A stretch of 64,000 bases of DNA from Yponomeuta sedellus (GCA_934045075.1 OW203726.1:18105988-18169987), one strand, 5' to 3'. Counted from the first letter of the stretch, positions 30,120 through 40,737 are shown. Notes: generated by a model from the letters alone, not told the origin. Made by a program: numbers and translations.

Positions 30120-31104
30120 TAGTGTTTTAAATTATATATGTAGCTTATATTTAGTAATACATATTTAGATATAATAAATAAACTTGGCAAAATTATAATC
30201 AATGTTCCTATTCTATTTGATGTCGCGTTACTTAAACGGTTTGACATCACCACTTTGTTTTATAGGTTACGTACATTTGTCAATGTGTTGATGCTCGAAC
30301 GTATTATTTCAGAAAAAAAGGGATCACCTTCAACAAGCTTTCCATTTAGCAATCGACCTAACAGACAAAGAAAACTAGCGATGAGGGATGAATGAGCGAT
30401 CGATCTATCATTTGGAGCAGGCATCATTAGTAAGGGGTGGCAAGACGCCTCTATGATTACGTCTTTATTCCATCTTTATTCAGGGAATTCTCTCCAGCCC
30501 AGCCATCACTCGCAGACATCTATTCACAGCGATAAAGGTGCATGTTCATACGTATAGACGCCCACCCAGCCAGATAGAATTTAGCAAGACTGGAGGAGCA
30601 AATTTTTCAGACTTGCTAAGGTTCTATTAAGTGTATATTCTTCGAAACTCATGTTTTCTACGTAGCTTCAGAATAATAAGTAACGATAAAATGTGATAGT
30701 GCCTTTAGTCATTCGATTTAGGCTCTCGAGAATTTGACGAAGGTCCGTAGTGTAGTATGTGCTCGGTGGCTGCGAATGCCATTTTCAATTTTGTTTACAG
30801 GACAACTTTATTTACAGGATTGTAAACGCTAATATATTGCTTCGTATCAATATTGACAAAACGATAAAGGCTTATAATCGTTTTACGTATTCTGTTTTTA
30901 GCAACATAAGGTAGTGTACGAGTATTCTGCGGAGGATGTCAAGGTTTTGGAATAAAACTCTGTCTTGACCTTTTTCGTGTATTTATTCACTTTTACACGT
31001 CTTTATAGAATAGATAGGTTAGATGTTATGTTGAAAATACGAAAAATATTCGGGATCGTAACAAGAGTCAAATCCTGACCTCTGCCTAACCCACCAGGCA
31101 AGTA
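30120..31104. other. No gene recognised
   Basis: About 1 kb, mostly AT-rich. TCAAATCCTGACCTC at 31070-31084 resembles a reversed B box, but no full SINE is seen. Confidence 0.5.
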
Positions 31105-31108
31105 TTTA

Positions 31109-31345
31109 TGTAGAATTAATTGAAACGGTACTCCTTTAGTCTTTAACGTCTTTTATTTTATTAATCCCAGACACTTTTAAAATAAAATTAGAACGACTTC
31201 CCAAAATTCACCTTTGCGCACATGTCGGTTGTCTCTCTTTTTTTTTTCTTGCCAGTCGCTAGCCATCGAAAAAACCCATCGTGATGCCAGGGTGGCCATC
31301 ACTCAAAAAACAAAAATTACACCCCTAAGTATGATCCATTCCACA
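31109..31345 (-). repeat. 3' LTR (237 bp)
   Basis: The sense start is TGTGGAATGGATCATAC and the end is AATTCTACA. The only differences from the 5' LTR are the two bases at 31340-31341. Confidence 0.97.
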
Positions 31346-31358
31346 CGGCCCTCCTGCA
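31346..31358 (-). other. Polypurine tract
   Basis: In sense, GCAGGAGGGCCG lies directly before the 3' LTR TGTG. It is short and has two C residues, but sits where plus-strand priming is expected. Confidence 0.7.
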
Positions 31359-31380
31359 TCTCATCCGGCTCGGATGAGTG

Positions 31381-34300
31381 TTAGCCTGTATCATCTTCGT
31401 CATCATCATCATCGTCGTAGTCGTCATTGAGATCGTGGTACCACCTCTTCATCATGTCACAGCTGGTGGTAGTTTGATATGGGCCCTCCCCATACAGCTT
31501 CTGAACAGTATAGCGATCATTTGGATTGACAGCGACTATCTCATAGGGTCCCATGAACTTAGGATCTAGCTTGTGAGCTCCGAACTGGGTGCGCTGGATT
31601 GCAACATGGTCTCCGACTTGGTAATGGGATGCTTCCTTTCTTTTCCTGTTGTATGTTCTTATATTCTCCTGCTGTACCTTCTGTATTTGCTCTTTAGCTT
31701 TTTGTCTTAATTCCTTGCGATCCTCTTCAAATTCCTGTATCATTTCTTCCCTTAAAATCCTCAGTAACTCCTTGTCCTCTCCTGTCCTCATCCGCACTCC
31801 GACTAAAAGTTCGAATGGAGTTCTGCCTGTGCTTCTTTGATATGTGGAGTTAATGTGCTGTTGAACGCGAGGAACAAACTTGTACCACTGGTCCTGGCAG
31901 TTAACAGTAAGCTTGGCTAGCACATTGATTATCACCTGGTTCATCCGTTCGGCCTGTCCATTCCCTCTGGGCTGTCCAGTCGTTATCTTTCTATGTGCAA
32001 TACCTTCCTCACTGCAGTACTGCTGAAAATCTTTTGATGTGAATGCAGCTCCTCTATCCGATATAATTTGCCGTGGTGATCCAAATATGTCAGCTTGACT
32101 CCTGAGCTTTTGTAGCACCTCTTCTGTCTTTAGGGTCTTGCTAGGATAAATCCAGAAAAATTTTGTGAAGGCATCTACTATGGTTAGGATGTACTTGTAG
32201 TTCTTGCTGGTAGCTGTCATTGGTCCAACATGATCAATGTGGTAGGTATGCAGTGGTTTATCTCCTTTGTCAATAGGGTTCAGATAACCTTCCTTCTTCC
32301 CTGTGTTTCTTGATGCTAGTATGCATTCTACGCAGTTAGCTATGTGTGTTTTAATTTTGTCCTTCAAATTCTCAATATAATACTCTCTTTTTATAAGCTC
32401 TTCAGTCTTCCTTACTCCAAAATGTCCTCTTTCATGCTGTTTCCTGATAATTTCTGCCTGCATCTTTTTTGGTACTACCAAAAGTGGTCCTTCTTCGCCC
32501 TCTTTGTATAGAACTCTATTTTTCAGTGTATAATCTTCATATTCTTCTGTTTCCAGTATCTTCATTATAAGTTGTAGTTTCTTGTCTTCCTGTTGTGCCT
32601 TACGCACCTTCTCTGTGGTCTCAGTAACAAGTAGAGCTATGGGATAGCGGCTTAAAGCGTCTACATGTTTCATTGAGCTGCCTGGTCTATGTTCAATCTT
32701 GTAGTTATATTCTTCAAGCAGGAGCGCCCATCGAGCAACTCTCGGAGGTAAGTCTTTCTTCTGCAGGGTCATTGTCAACGCAGAGCAGTCAGTTAAAATC
32801 TTGAACGGGATTCCCAGTAAGTATACCCTAAACTTCTTTACTGCTTCAGCTATAGCTAGGACTTCGAGGTAGTAGCTGTGGTATTTTCTTTCTGCTTCTG
32901 TAGTCTTCTTGCTCATGTAGTATACTGGGTGCATCTTGTCATCTTTCAGGCTTTTCTGTAGTAGCACGGCTCCGTAGCCGTCCATACTCGCATCGGTATG
33001 CAATTCTGTCTCAGCAGCAGGATTGTAAATCTGCAGTACAGGTGAGTTACAGAGGCTCTTCTTCAACGCATCAAAGGCCATCTGGCAACTGTCATCAAAC
33101 GTGAAGTTTTCATCTTTTTTCAGCAAGTTTGTCAGTGGGCGGGCTGTTAGGGAATAGTTTGGTATGAACTTCCTGAAGTAGCCTGTTAACCCGAGGAATG
33201 ACTGTACTCCTTTGACATTCTTTGGTGGTTTGAACCGCATCACTGCTTGGATCTTCAATGGAGATGGTTGTACTGTATTCTCTGTTATGATGTAGCCAAG
33301 GTACTCTACCTGTCTCTTCATGAATTGGCATTTTTGCCAGTTAATATTCAGGCCATATTCTTCAGCTCTATTCAGAACAACTTCCAGCCTCTCAATAGCT
33401 TCTTCTTCAGTCTTCGCTGGAATATTCAGGTCATCCAAAAACGATAACACTGTGCCCTCCAGTAGGAGATCTTTGAAAACACTGTTGATAAACCTCTGAA
33501 AGACCGATGGTGCCGTAGCCAGACCAAAAGGCATCTTGCAGAACTCGTACTGGCCAGTGGGAGTGACGAAGGCTGTATACTTCTGACTGTCTTTGTCCAC
33601 GGTCACATGATGAAATCCGTTCTTCAAATCTATCGTTGTATATAATTCAGCGTCCCTCAGCTTGTCTAGCTGGTCCTCTATCAATGGTAGCGGAAACCTC
33701 TCTTTAATGATCTTCTTATTTAACCTTCGGTAGTCAACGCACAGCCTGTAGCTGCCATTCTTTTTCTTCGCAAGCACAACCGGGCTGGCAAAATCAGAGT
33801 TGCTGGGCTGCACTACTTCCTCTTTATCCCAAGTCTTGATTTGGTTGTCAACCACTTGCAGTTCACACGGTGACAGTCTTCTTGGAGTCTGGTAAATTGG
33901 AGTTTCATCGGTGAGGACAATCTTTAGTACCACAGCACTCTTCTTCTTTTCTACTGGCGTGTAATCCTCTACGAGCCTTGTCACCTTTTCTCTGAATTTG
34001 GTGTCACCTATGTCCAATGTTTTCTCGTCTTCACCTGTTATTCCCAGTAAGCACAGCTGGGAAGCCTCCTTAGCAACCACTCCTTCTTCAGTAATAATCA
34101 AGTCCACATAATGTAGTAGGCCATTTCCTAACAATATTCCATAGGGAACAGCGTCATCTTCTATTATGTGAATGTTCATCTTTAGCGTGCAGTCATCGAG
34201 GTCCAACTTTGCCAAGAATACACCCTTGGTTCTTACTTGATGCTGCCCCAGTCCTGTCAGCTGTGTTGTGGTTAGTTCACATTCTATACCAAGCTTCTTG

Positions 34301-35286
34301 AAGTTACTTTCTGTCATCAAGTTTATGTCGCTGCCTGTGTCGATATGCGCCGTCATGGGTATGTTGTTGACCTTGATTTCCTTTTGTGGTATCTTTGCCT
34401 CTTTGCATATTTTCTCCTTCTCATTGTGTATGCTGAACGCTTTCTTCTCTACAGGACAGTTGGGAGCAATGTGTCCAAACTCATTGCATTTAAAGCACTT
34501 CGCGCCTTTCTGCTTGTGCCGACAGTTTATGGCATCATGGTCGCTTTCTCCACATGCGTAACATCTTCTAGTAGCTGGACGTCTGAAGCCACTTGGTCCA
34601 CCCTTAGGATTGTTTGATCCAACTCTTGCGTTAGACGGGCCAGCTCTTGGATAGCTCGATCCTTGACTTGGTCCTACTCTTGGGTGATTAGCTCCGGCTC
34701 TTGGCTGACTGGATGTGATCTTCTCAAAGATGTCAAGCTTCTTACGGAACTCGGTGATGTCCCTGGCTCCATAGAGCACTGCCTTACTTGCAGGGTCACC
34801 TCTTAACCCATTGATGACATACTCCATCAATGCTTCATCTTCTACCTTGCCATTCAACGCTAACTCCTTCATTTGTAGAAAGTACTGCTGTACCGAGAGG
34901 TCACCTGTCATTTTCCTTGATGCCAGTTGTCGGTGGACGTCTGCACTGTTGATCCTGGGACCAAACTCTGCCACAAGCTCCTTCTTTAAATCTGGGAAAC
35001 TTTTCACTGGGCATGACCTGAGGAATAGTCGCGCCGTTCCCTGCAGCAGCCTTTTCGCATAGATGAACTCTTCAGCCTCGGACCACTCCATGATTGCGGA
35101 CATGTCTTCAAACTCTTGCACCCATGTTTCCAAAGGGTAAGTGTCATCGCCTGTAAATGGAACCATAGCCTTCTCAACATCGTGAAATGAGATTCTAGGA
35201 CGGGCCGTGGGTGTCTCGGTATACTCTTTGCCCATTTTGTCAACCCCAAAAGATAATCGATCTTCTTCTTTGGCTTTTCGCGGCAT
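31381..35286 (-). CDS. gag-pol: Gag-Pol polyprotein of the gypsy element
   Basis: One frame of 1301 codons from the first ATG (35286), all in one phase, so no frameshift is needed. A codon upstream (GTG) is open but not a eukaryotic start. Gag spans about residues 1-290: a retrotransposon Gag domain (~40-185), a Gly/Pro/Arg linker with repeated PRAGP-like units (~195-235), and two CCHC knuckles (CYACGESDHDAINC ~242-255, CFKCNEFGHIAPNC ~264-277). Protease: HIDTGS with Asp 316. Reverse transcriptase: ~450-670 with FLDD (Asp 618/619) in place of the commoner YxDD. RNase H: Asp 765, Glu 808, Asp 833, Asp 876. Integrase: H951/H955/C985/C988 zinc site, then D1018, D1077, E1113 (35 residues between the last two), and a GPYE module near 1246. 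The C-terminus is a run of aspartates. All catalytic residues are present, so the protein may be active; this is inferred. Confidence 0.97.
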   Translation of the reverse strand: MPRKAKEEDRLSFGVDKMGKEYTETPTARPRISFHDVEKAMVPFTGDDTYPLETWVQEFEDMSAIMEWSEAEEFIYAKRLLQGTARLFLRSCPVKSFPDLKKELVAEFGPRINSADVHRQLASRKMTGDLSVQQYFLQMKELALNGKVEDEALMEYVINGLRGDPASKAVLYGARDITEFRKKLDIFEKITSSQPRAGANHPRVGPSQGSSYPRAGPSNARVGSNNPKGGPSGFRRPATRRCYACGESDHDAINCRHKQKGAKCFKCNEFGHIAPNCPVEKKAFSIHNEKEKICKEAKIPQKEIKVNNIPMTAHIDTGSDINLMTESNFKKLGIECELTTTQLTGLGQHQVRTKGVFLAKLDLDDCTLKMNIHIIEDDAVPYGILLGNGLLHYVDLIITEEGVVAKEASQLCLLGITGEDEKTLDIGDTKFREKVTRLVEDYTPVEKKKSAVVLKIVLTDETPIYQTPRRLSPCELQVVDNQIKTWDKEEVVQPSNSDFASPVVLAKKKNGSYRLCVDYRRLNKKIIKERFPLPLIEDQLDKLRDAELYTTIDLKNGFHHVTVDKDSQKYTAFVTPTGQYEFCKMPFGLATAPSVFQRFINSVFKDLLLEGTVLSFLDDLNIPAKTEEEAIERLEVVLNRAEEYGLNINWQKCQFMKRQVEYLGYIITENTVQPSPLKIQAVMRFKPPKNVKGVQSFLGLTGYFRKFIPNYSLTARPLTNLLKKDENFTFDDSCQMAFDALKKSLCNSPVLQIYNPAAETELHTDASMDGYGAVLLQKSLKDDKMHPVYYMSKKTTEAERKYHSYYLEVLAIAEAVKKFRVYLLGIPFKILTDCSALTMTLQKKDLPPRVARWALLLEEYNYKIEHRPGSSMKHVDALSRYPIALLVTETTEKVRKAQQEDKKLQLIMKILETEEYEDYTLKNRVLYKEGEEGPLLVVPKKMQAEIIRKQHERGHFGVRKTEELIKREYYIENLKDKIKTHIANCVECILASRNTGKKEGYLNPIDKGDKPLHTYHIDHVGPMTATSKNYKYILTIVDAFTKFFWIYPSKTLKTEEVLQKLRSQADIFGSPRQIISDRGAAFTSKDFQQYCSEEGIAHRKITTGQPRGNGQAERMNQVIINVLAKLTVNCQDQWYKFVPRVQQHINSTYQRSTGRTPFELLVGVRMRTGEDKELLRILREEMIQEFEEDRKELRQKAKEQIQKVQQENIRTYNRKRKEASHYQVGDHVAIQRTQFGAHKLDPKFMGPYEIVAVNPNDRYTVQKLYGEGPYQTTTSCDMMKRWYHDLNDDYDDDDDDEDDTG

Positions 35287-36033
35287 CACAAATATTTACA
35301 ATTCCAAAATGAAATTAAAAAGACTGAGACCAACTGAACAAGTTACAAGACAAGGCTTAGGGCCACGCAACAGTGTTCTTTATTTACTTTAAATTTAGAA
35401 TTAATAGAAATTGGCCTTTATCGTAATTATCAATTTACACAACTTCAAAACAAAATCGCACAATATTCTATTTAGTTAACACTGACAGTTCTCACAGATT
35501 AACGAATCACTTGCAAAAACTGAACGTATCACCTGTCGGGTCGTTGGGTCGGGCGCCGGTTGGGACAACTTCGCCGCCTTACTTGTCTTTGATTGCTCTA
35601 TGGTGTGTTGCCCGCTGCGATGCCCGGTCCGCTCCCTACGTTTTCCGCTTCCGGTTTTGCCGCTTTGTTGGTATTGATTCATTCAACACGTTAAACCTTG
35701 TTTACAATGATGGCGTCTTCACTTTTCTTCTGATGTTTTTCAGCTTTCTCTTGCAGCTTCTCCTTCTCTCGGATTCTTCTCTCCTCGTTCTTGCTTCTGC
35801 CAGTAGTTTTTCGTCGATTCAGGACTTCTTCAGGCTTCGTTTTTAGTGTTTTTCGATAGCAATTTTCGTCGTAGGTGGATATTTTCTTCGGTCTTCTTTC
35901 TTCTTATTACTTTTCTCCTTGGCTTCTTCTTCTTATTTCGACACGTGCTCGTCTTCGCCCTGCTGTTGTGCTGGATGATGATGGATCGTGAATAAGTTCG
36001 ATCCAACGCGGGATGATCTCGTATTTCTTGTCA
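35287..36033 (-). other. Leader between primer site and gag
   Basis: About 750 bp of untranslated leader. Frames on the plus strand here (for instance 35511-35846) run antisense to the element and are not believed. Confidence 0.8.
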
Positions 36034-36051
36034 ATCCCGGACGAGCCCCCA
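36034..36051 (-). other. Primer binding site, tRNA-Pro type
   Basis: The sense sequence TGGGGGCTCGTCCGGGAT lies 5 nt after the 5' LTR. It is complementary to the 3' 18 nt of the conserved tRNA-Pro, ending in CCA. The same 18-mer is the classic primer site of murine leukaemia-type retroviruses (established knowledge), an expected convergence because the tRNA end is conserved. Confidence 0.93.
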
Positions 36052-36056
36052 AAATT

Positions 36057-36293
36057 TGTAGAATTAATTGAAACGGTACTCCTTTAGTCTTTAACGTCTT
36101 TTATTTTATTAATCCCAGACACTTTTAAAATAAAATTAGAACGACTTCCCAAAATTCACCTTTGCGCACATGTCGGTTGTCTCTCTTTTTTTTTTCTTGC
36201 CAGTCGCTAGCCATCGAAAAAACCCATCGTGATGCCAGGGTGGCCATCACTCAAAAAACAAAAATTACACCCCTAAGTATGATCCATATCACA
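36057..36293 (-). repeat. 5' LTR (237 bp)
   Basis: In element sense it begins TGTGATATGGATCATAC and ends AATTAATTCTACA. It equals the 3' LTR except at the two adjacent bases 36288-36289. AATAAAATAAAAG within it (about 36097-36112 reversed) is a likely poly(A) signal. Confidence 0.97.
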
Positions 36294-36297
36294 TTTA

Positions 36298-36735
36298 TAC
36301 TAGAATGTTGGTTCAAAGCCACCTACTTGATAAAACACCACTAAAGTATAGTTTGCAACGTGCCATTTCTCACAAGTTAACAACTTCAGTTAAAAGATTT
36401 CAGTTCTCAACTTGTGCTCGCCATCTTGCATAAAATACGATCGTGGGAGGAGGCTACGTAGTATAAATACAGAAGCACAAGACGGTAGAGTTATTACGAA
36501 ACTTTTGGAGCGCCTCCGATCCAATTTTAAGCGATAACTTGATTTCAGCAGCCTTACCTGTGAAACGGCCTATGCCTCAGCCAGGGCTTTCACTGTTTCT
36601 GACTTTAGGTATATAAATTATTAGTGCATTAATGTTCTGGAATTAAAGGCAGTTTAATTCACGAGTTCTAGGTTTTAGAATAATATGTGAACTCTGACCT
36701 GTTAATTAAGGACTAAATTTGAAAAGACAAAGTTT
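36298..36735. other. No gene recognised
   Basis: No repeat match. The left edge (TACTAGAATGTTGG) continues the pre-insertion sequence CAAGTATTTA. Confidence 0.5.
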
Positions 36736-36756
36736 GGAGTATTTTTGTCCATTTAA

Positions 36757-36936
36757 TCTTGCTGTGTGGTGTCGGCCTAGAGAATAGAACCAACCCAAAT
36801 TCTTCCCGGGGGTGTCGTAAAAGGCGACCAAGGAACACAAACCGGGGGTGGGCAGCAGCACCCCCTGCAGTTCAATTCTACCAAACTGCGACCCCCAACC
36901 CGCATGCCTAGCCGAATGAAGAAGAAGAAGAAGAAT
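36757..36936 (+). mobile_element. S3 SINE with internal deletion
   Basis: The head GCTGTGTGGTGTCGGCCTAG is complete. From ACCCGCATGCCTAGCCGA it jumps to the (GAA)n tail, so the ~110 bp that carry the L4-like end are missing. Confidence 0.85.
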
Positions 36937-37053
36937 TTCGAATATCATCTTAATTTTAAGAGGAACACCTAGTTTTACTTGCGTTCAGTCAAAATAAAGG
37001 CACTTTGATTTTTTTCAGTTTCACTTCCACTAGAACACGATGTCTTTCAAGGG

Positions 37054-37200
37054 TGCGTTCCGAGATGCGATGAAATCGATTACAGTGCCAATCCATATAA
37101 GTGCAGTAGGCACAAGAGCCCTATTTCGTGCGAGATACTTTGGGACTACTAAATTTGGTCGGATTCGCGCTGTAATCGTTTCATCGCATCTCGGAACGCA
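37054..37200. mobile_element. 147-bp TIR element
   Basis: TGCGTTCCGAGATGCGATGA at the left and its complement at the right form ~32-bp ends with one inserted base. GGG flanks both sides, which may be a 3-bp target duplication. Confidence 0.8.
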
Positions 37201-37250
37201 GGGTAAATTATACTGTGAGCGATGCTATCGTCATCAATAGTATTAATAAC

Positions 37251-37417
37251 ATAAATGTGAGAAAATTAAAACTGTTTTTATACGGATTTATGCTCGTTTA
37301 TTACATTTTAACGTCGGAAAATTGTAAAAATGTAATAAACGAACAGAAATCCGTATATAAACAGTTTTAATTATGTCTAGTGCTCGTGTTAACCTTAAAA
37401 AATACTATAAATGTGAG
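37251..37417. mobile_element. Snap-back hairpin retroposon H1, copy 2
   Basis: The arms (ATACGGATTTATGCTCGTTT and its mirror) lack the GTGCCGAAACG part of copy 1. The tail TAGTGCTCGTGTTAACCTTA and A-run lie on the right. ATAAATGTGAGA is duplicated at 37251-37262 and 37406-37417. Confidence 0.85.
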
Positions 37418-37659
37418 AGCTAGTAAGGACGTTTGTATCTAGATGTTTTTATTTTGCCTTAGATGCACAGTGGGTATAAGTAAATACGAAGGGAAGGCCA
37501 TCAATCCACGCGGTCACTTCCGCGTCCGCCAGATGTTTTTGAGTGGACTGTTTACTAAGAGTAGAGTAGAGAACACTTTTGGGCAAAAAATGGAAATAGA
37601 ACAATAATGCTTGGGGTGACTTGAGCCAAGTCACTGGATAAGTAAATCACATCACATCA

Positions 37660-37875
37660 CACTAACATTATAAAGGCGAAAGCTTGTGAGTGTGTTTGTT
37701 ACTGCTTCACGTCTAAACGGCTGGAGCGTTTTTAATAAAATTTTAATAAATTAACATATAATCTACGTTTGTCTAGGTCTACGACTGCGGGAAAAAATCT
37801 TATTCGATAAACCGCGATAAATCGATAAATTTTATAATCGATAAACCGCGGGTAACATCGCGGGGCACAGGTAGT
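37660..37875 (+). mobile_element. Helitron-like repeat, copy 3
   Basis: ACACTAACATTATAAAGGCG, TTTGTTACTGCTTCACGTCT and AAACCGCGGGTAACATCGCG, GGGCACAGGTAGT. The CTAGT terminus has changed to GTAGT. An extra CGATAAA repeat near 37800-37850 is local. Confidence 0.7.
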
Positions 37876-38119
37876 AAATGTATAAATGGTAAATGGTTCA
37901 TTCAGGGATAAACAGAAATATCTGATTGACACTGCTCTGAAAAGTGTTGTTGTAAGTTGTGAACTTATTCACTAGATAGAGCCTACCCATAGATAGACCT
38001 GAGATTTCCGCATATAGCCTCATAGTTGGCCGTTGCGTAACAAGCAAAGGTTTACTTACCATGCGTCCTTCATAGTTAGCGGTTTTGCTACATTTACTTC
38101 ACAAATGTACAAAACTTAG

Positions 38120-38215
38120 AAAACAAAGTCGTTGGTTTATGACGGGATTCGAACCCACCGCATTGACAATCTGACGTAAAGCTCCGATTCCACCGTGTTG
38201 CCTATCTATGGATAA
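38120..38215 (-). mobile_element. tRNA-like SINE head
   Basis: Reversed: GGTGGAATCGGAGCTTTACG then GCGGTGGGTTCGAATCCCGT. Box B is intact and a body is not recognised. A degenerate tRNA pseudogene is the alternative. Confidence 0.5.
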
Positions 38216-38713
38216 AAAGTATATTCATGTGCTACCTGACATGTGCTGCCTTAGGTATTTAGTCCACAGGTGTAATATGTACGAATTATACATTCTACTA
38301 ACAAATGAACAAATCTTTATCTTTACTCTTCATGATTAAATCGTTTATCTCTTGAGATAGTCGTCTCTTTACAGACAACACAAAGCACTTGCCGATAAAT
38401 ACAGCTAATTAATGAACACAATATTCAGTCCGTGCTTCTCTGGTTGTGCAGCTAACTTACATAACATAAAAGATCGAACTCCTGAGGCAAACGCGATATC
38501 TTTGCTACAATACCACCTTGAAACTTTTGCTCCTAAACGAAAACGAGTTGAAAATGCAATATCCTCTTTGGTACACGACATTTTCTTCACAGACTTTTGG
38601 CGTTATGTGAACTTTTGATTTTACTGCGATCGTATGATCGACGCACTGTACAAATGGACCCATTGTGAATGTTTTTTCATGTTTGTGCTGTGGCACATAA
38701 GGGTTCGTGTAAG
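38216..38713. other. No gene recognised
   Basis: Overlapping frames on both strands (38405-38618). The plus one contains LLQYHLETFAPKRKRVENAI, hydrophilic and without a known match. Confidence 0.35.
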
Positions 38714-39113
38714 TCCGCCACTGTATCGATATCGATATCAACCCTTGCATGTCTCCACTGCTGGGGCACGGGTCTCTTCCTGCATCACAGGAAGATTGGG
38801 CCATACTCCACCACGGGGGCCAAGTCCGGGTTGGTGGAGGATTGTAACACAGTGGCGGGCCTTACTGTTAGAAGTTATCAAGCCGCCTATAAAGCCTCTG
38901 ACATGGCTTAACGACTGCCATTACATGACAGCCGGCACCAACAGCTTAACGTGCCTTGCGAAGCACGGAAGTGCTCGGAAAAATGCCACTAACGGTAGTC
39001 ACGGGACGGCCACCCATTCTGCAACTTACCGCGCCTGTTGTTGCTTAACTCAAGTGATTTATTCCAATCACTCGGTTCCGCTAGGCCACGAGCGCTTCGG
39101 CTCCGCCACTGTA
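38714..39113 (-). mobile_element. 5S-derived SINE, full length
   Basis: TCCGCCACTGTA at 38714-38725 and 39102-39113 encloses 376 bp. Sense minus: GCGCTCGTGGCCTAGCGGAA, TTAAGCAACAACAGGCGCGG, then the 5S-like GGGTGGCCGTCCC and the 3' end GGGTTGATATCGATATCGA. Confidence 0.93.
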
Positions 39114-39341
39114 GGAGTAGTCGTCTGTCGGTGGAGTGGAAAGTTACGTAATATTTTTTTAATTTTGTTTTGGTTGATTCTCGTGAGTGTCACTCTGGGT
39201 CCTGTCAGAATATCAGCGCTACGGGGAAACCTGTAACACATGCTGAGTCTGGTACCCATTTTATTGCCACGACCTCAGATCATAGAACCTCGCCACGACA
39301 CACAGTATCGATCCAGGTAAATTTTAATTTTGAAATATTTG

Positions 39342-39725
39342 GTATTTTCTTGTTCCACGAAGCGCTCGTGGCCTAGTCGAACCGAGTGATTTGAATCAAT
39401 CACTTAAATTAAGCAACAACAGGCGCGGTCAGGTGCAGTATGGGTGACCGTCCCGTAACTACCGCTAGTGGCATTTTTCCGAGCGCTTCCGTGATTCGCA
39501 AGGCAAGTTAAGCCTTGGGTGCCGGCTGTCATGTAATGGCAGTCGTTAAGCCATGTCAGAGGCCTTATTGGTGGTTTGATAACTTTTGACAGTAAGCCAC
39601 TGCCTTACAATTCTCTACCAACCCGGACTTGGCCCCCGTGGTGGAGTATAGCCTAACCTTCCTGCGATGCAGGAAGATACCCGTGCAGTGGGGACATACA
39701 AGGGTTGATATCGTATTTTCTTGTT
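39342..39725 (+). mobile_element. 5S-derived SINE, full length, reference copy
   Basis: GTATTTTCTTGTT at 39342-39354 and 39713-39725 bounds 358 bp. The sequence AATTAAGCA (39407-39415) and GTATGGGTGACC (39438-39449) stand at the spacing of the internal promoter blocks of 5S rRNA, with GGCGCGGTCAG between them. The rest of the body is unrelated to 5S. The 3' end GCAGTGGGGACATACAAGGG, TTGATATC resembles RTE-like LINE ends (CCAGCAGTGGGG ... GGGCTGATGATG at 5178-5200). Confidence 0.93.
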
Positions 39726-40554
39726 GTTTTTGTGTTATAAAAAATTGTTTTGTGTATAATAAATAATCGGTTTCTATTTTGTTCTATTCTAATAACATAT
39801 CTAACATCAAATAGTAAATATAAGGGCATGTCTCATATTTAGGACCGCCTTCTATTATGTTACTGTCCATTCCATCGGGTTCACCATTTTGTCTCATCCA
39901 AAGATTCATGTAAAATTTAGAGCACCTATTTATAATAAAAACTAAACAATTTTTTTATGTCGTGTCCTGACCATGAACCTTTACTATAATTGGACTGTGC
40001 ACTATGAAATAAAAAACGAGCAGAGTGAGAGGCTCCAAAGTAGTAGTGCGTCTCTTTCGAATAGAGTGTCCATGATATTTAAATTTTCACCTACACTGGT
40101 CCAAAGTTGTGAGGTAGCCAAAATGACGTGTTATAAATAAACGTTTGTAAATTGTCAAATATCTATAGTAAGGAAATATTTAATCTTGAATTCAATAATT
40201 TTGTCGATTCTGTATAACAGATTGATTTATTTATACAAGAACTTTAACAGACGTACATGACATTAAAAAAAATCATTGAGAGCGCCTCATCACCACGCCT
40301 ATGTTGTGTATGTACAAAGATGGTGCCATAGGCGGACTACAGTCTCACCAAAACTTTAATTCCGAACTATTTATGTCGCTTTGTAATTTTATTTAAAGGC
40401 TGTGTAATAAAAAACATTTTAGAACAAACCTTACTTGGTTACCTGAGGTAGGAATATAGAAAATAAAACGAGAAGATAATAATTACTGTGTTTTATTACT
40501 ATTTTTTTAAAATTTTATCGGCCAAACCTTTTTCGATTCTATGCATTTAACTAT
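39726..40554. other. No gene recognised
   Basis: AT-rich, about 830 bp, and no shared repeat. Confidence 0.5.
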
Positions 40555-40737
40555 CATCATCAACCCATTATGTCCCCACCGAGGGGCACGGGTCTCTTCC
40601 CTGAGGAAGGTATAGGCCATACTCCACCACGGGGGCCAAGTCCGGATTGGTGGAGGCTTGTAGACTAGTGGCTCGTCTACTGTCAGAAGTTTTCAAGCCG
40701 CCCTAAGGCCTCTGACTTGCCTTAACGACTGCCATTT
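40555..40737 (-). mobile_element. 5S-derived SINE, 3' part
   Basis: ATCATCAACCCATTATGTCC, CCGAGGGGCACGGGTCTCTT to CTTGCCTTAACGACTGCC. It is head-truncated and several small deletions separate it from the full copies. Confidence 0.8.

Larger units (their letters stand above)
31105..36297 (-). mobile_element. Ty3/gypsy LTR retrotransposon, apparently intact
   Basis: The boundaries are fixed by TTTA duplications at 31105-31108 and 36294-36297, LTRs with TG...CA ends, a tRNA-Pro primer site, a purine-rich stretch before the 3' LTR, and a single gag-pol frame. Length is 5185 bp without the duplications. Coding order (gag, PR, RT, RNase H, IN) is that of Ty3/gypsy (Metaviridae-type) elements. No env-like frame exists between pol and the 3' LTR: the stop codon lies only 36 bp from it. 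The near identity of the LTRs points to a recent insertion. Transcription would run leftward from the LTR at 36293. Confidence 0.97.

Noticed and set aside
34268..34617. Plus-strand frames of 90-97 codons inside the gypsy element
   Set aside because: They are antisense shadows of gag-pol.
35287..35289. Extending gag-pol upstream by one codon
   Set aside because: The codon is GTG; the first ATG is at 35286, which I take as the start.
38634..39236. 200-codon plus-strand open frame
   Set aside because: It runs through a 5S-derived SINE in antisense; the same reading recurs in fragments at other SINE copies.
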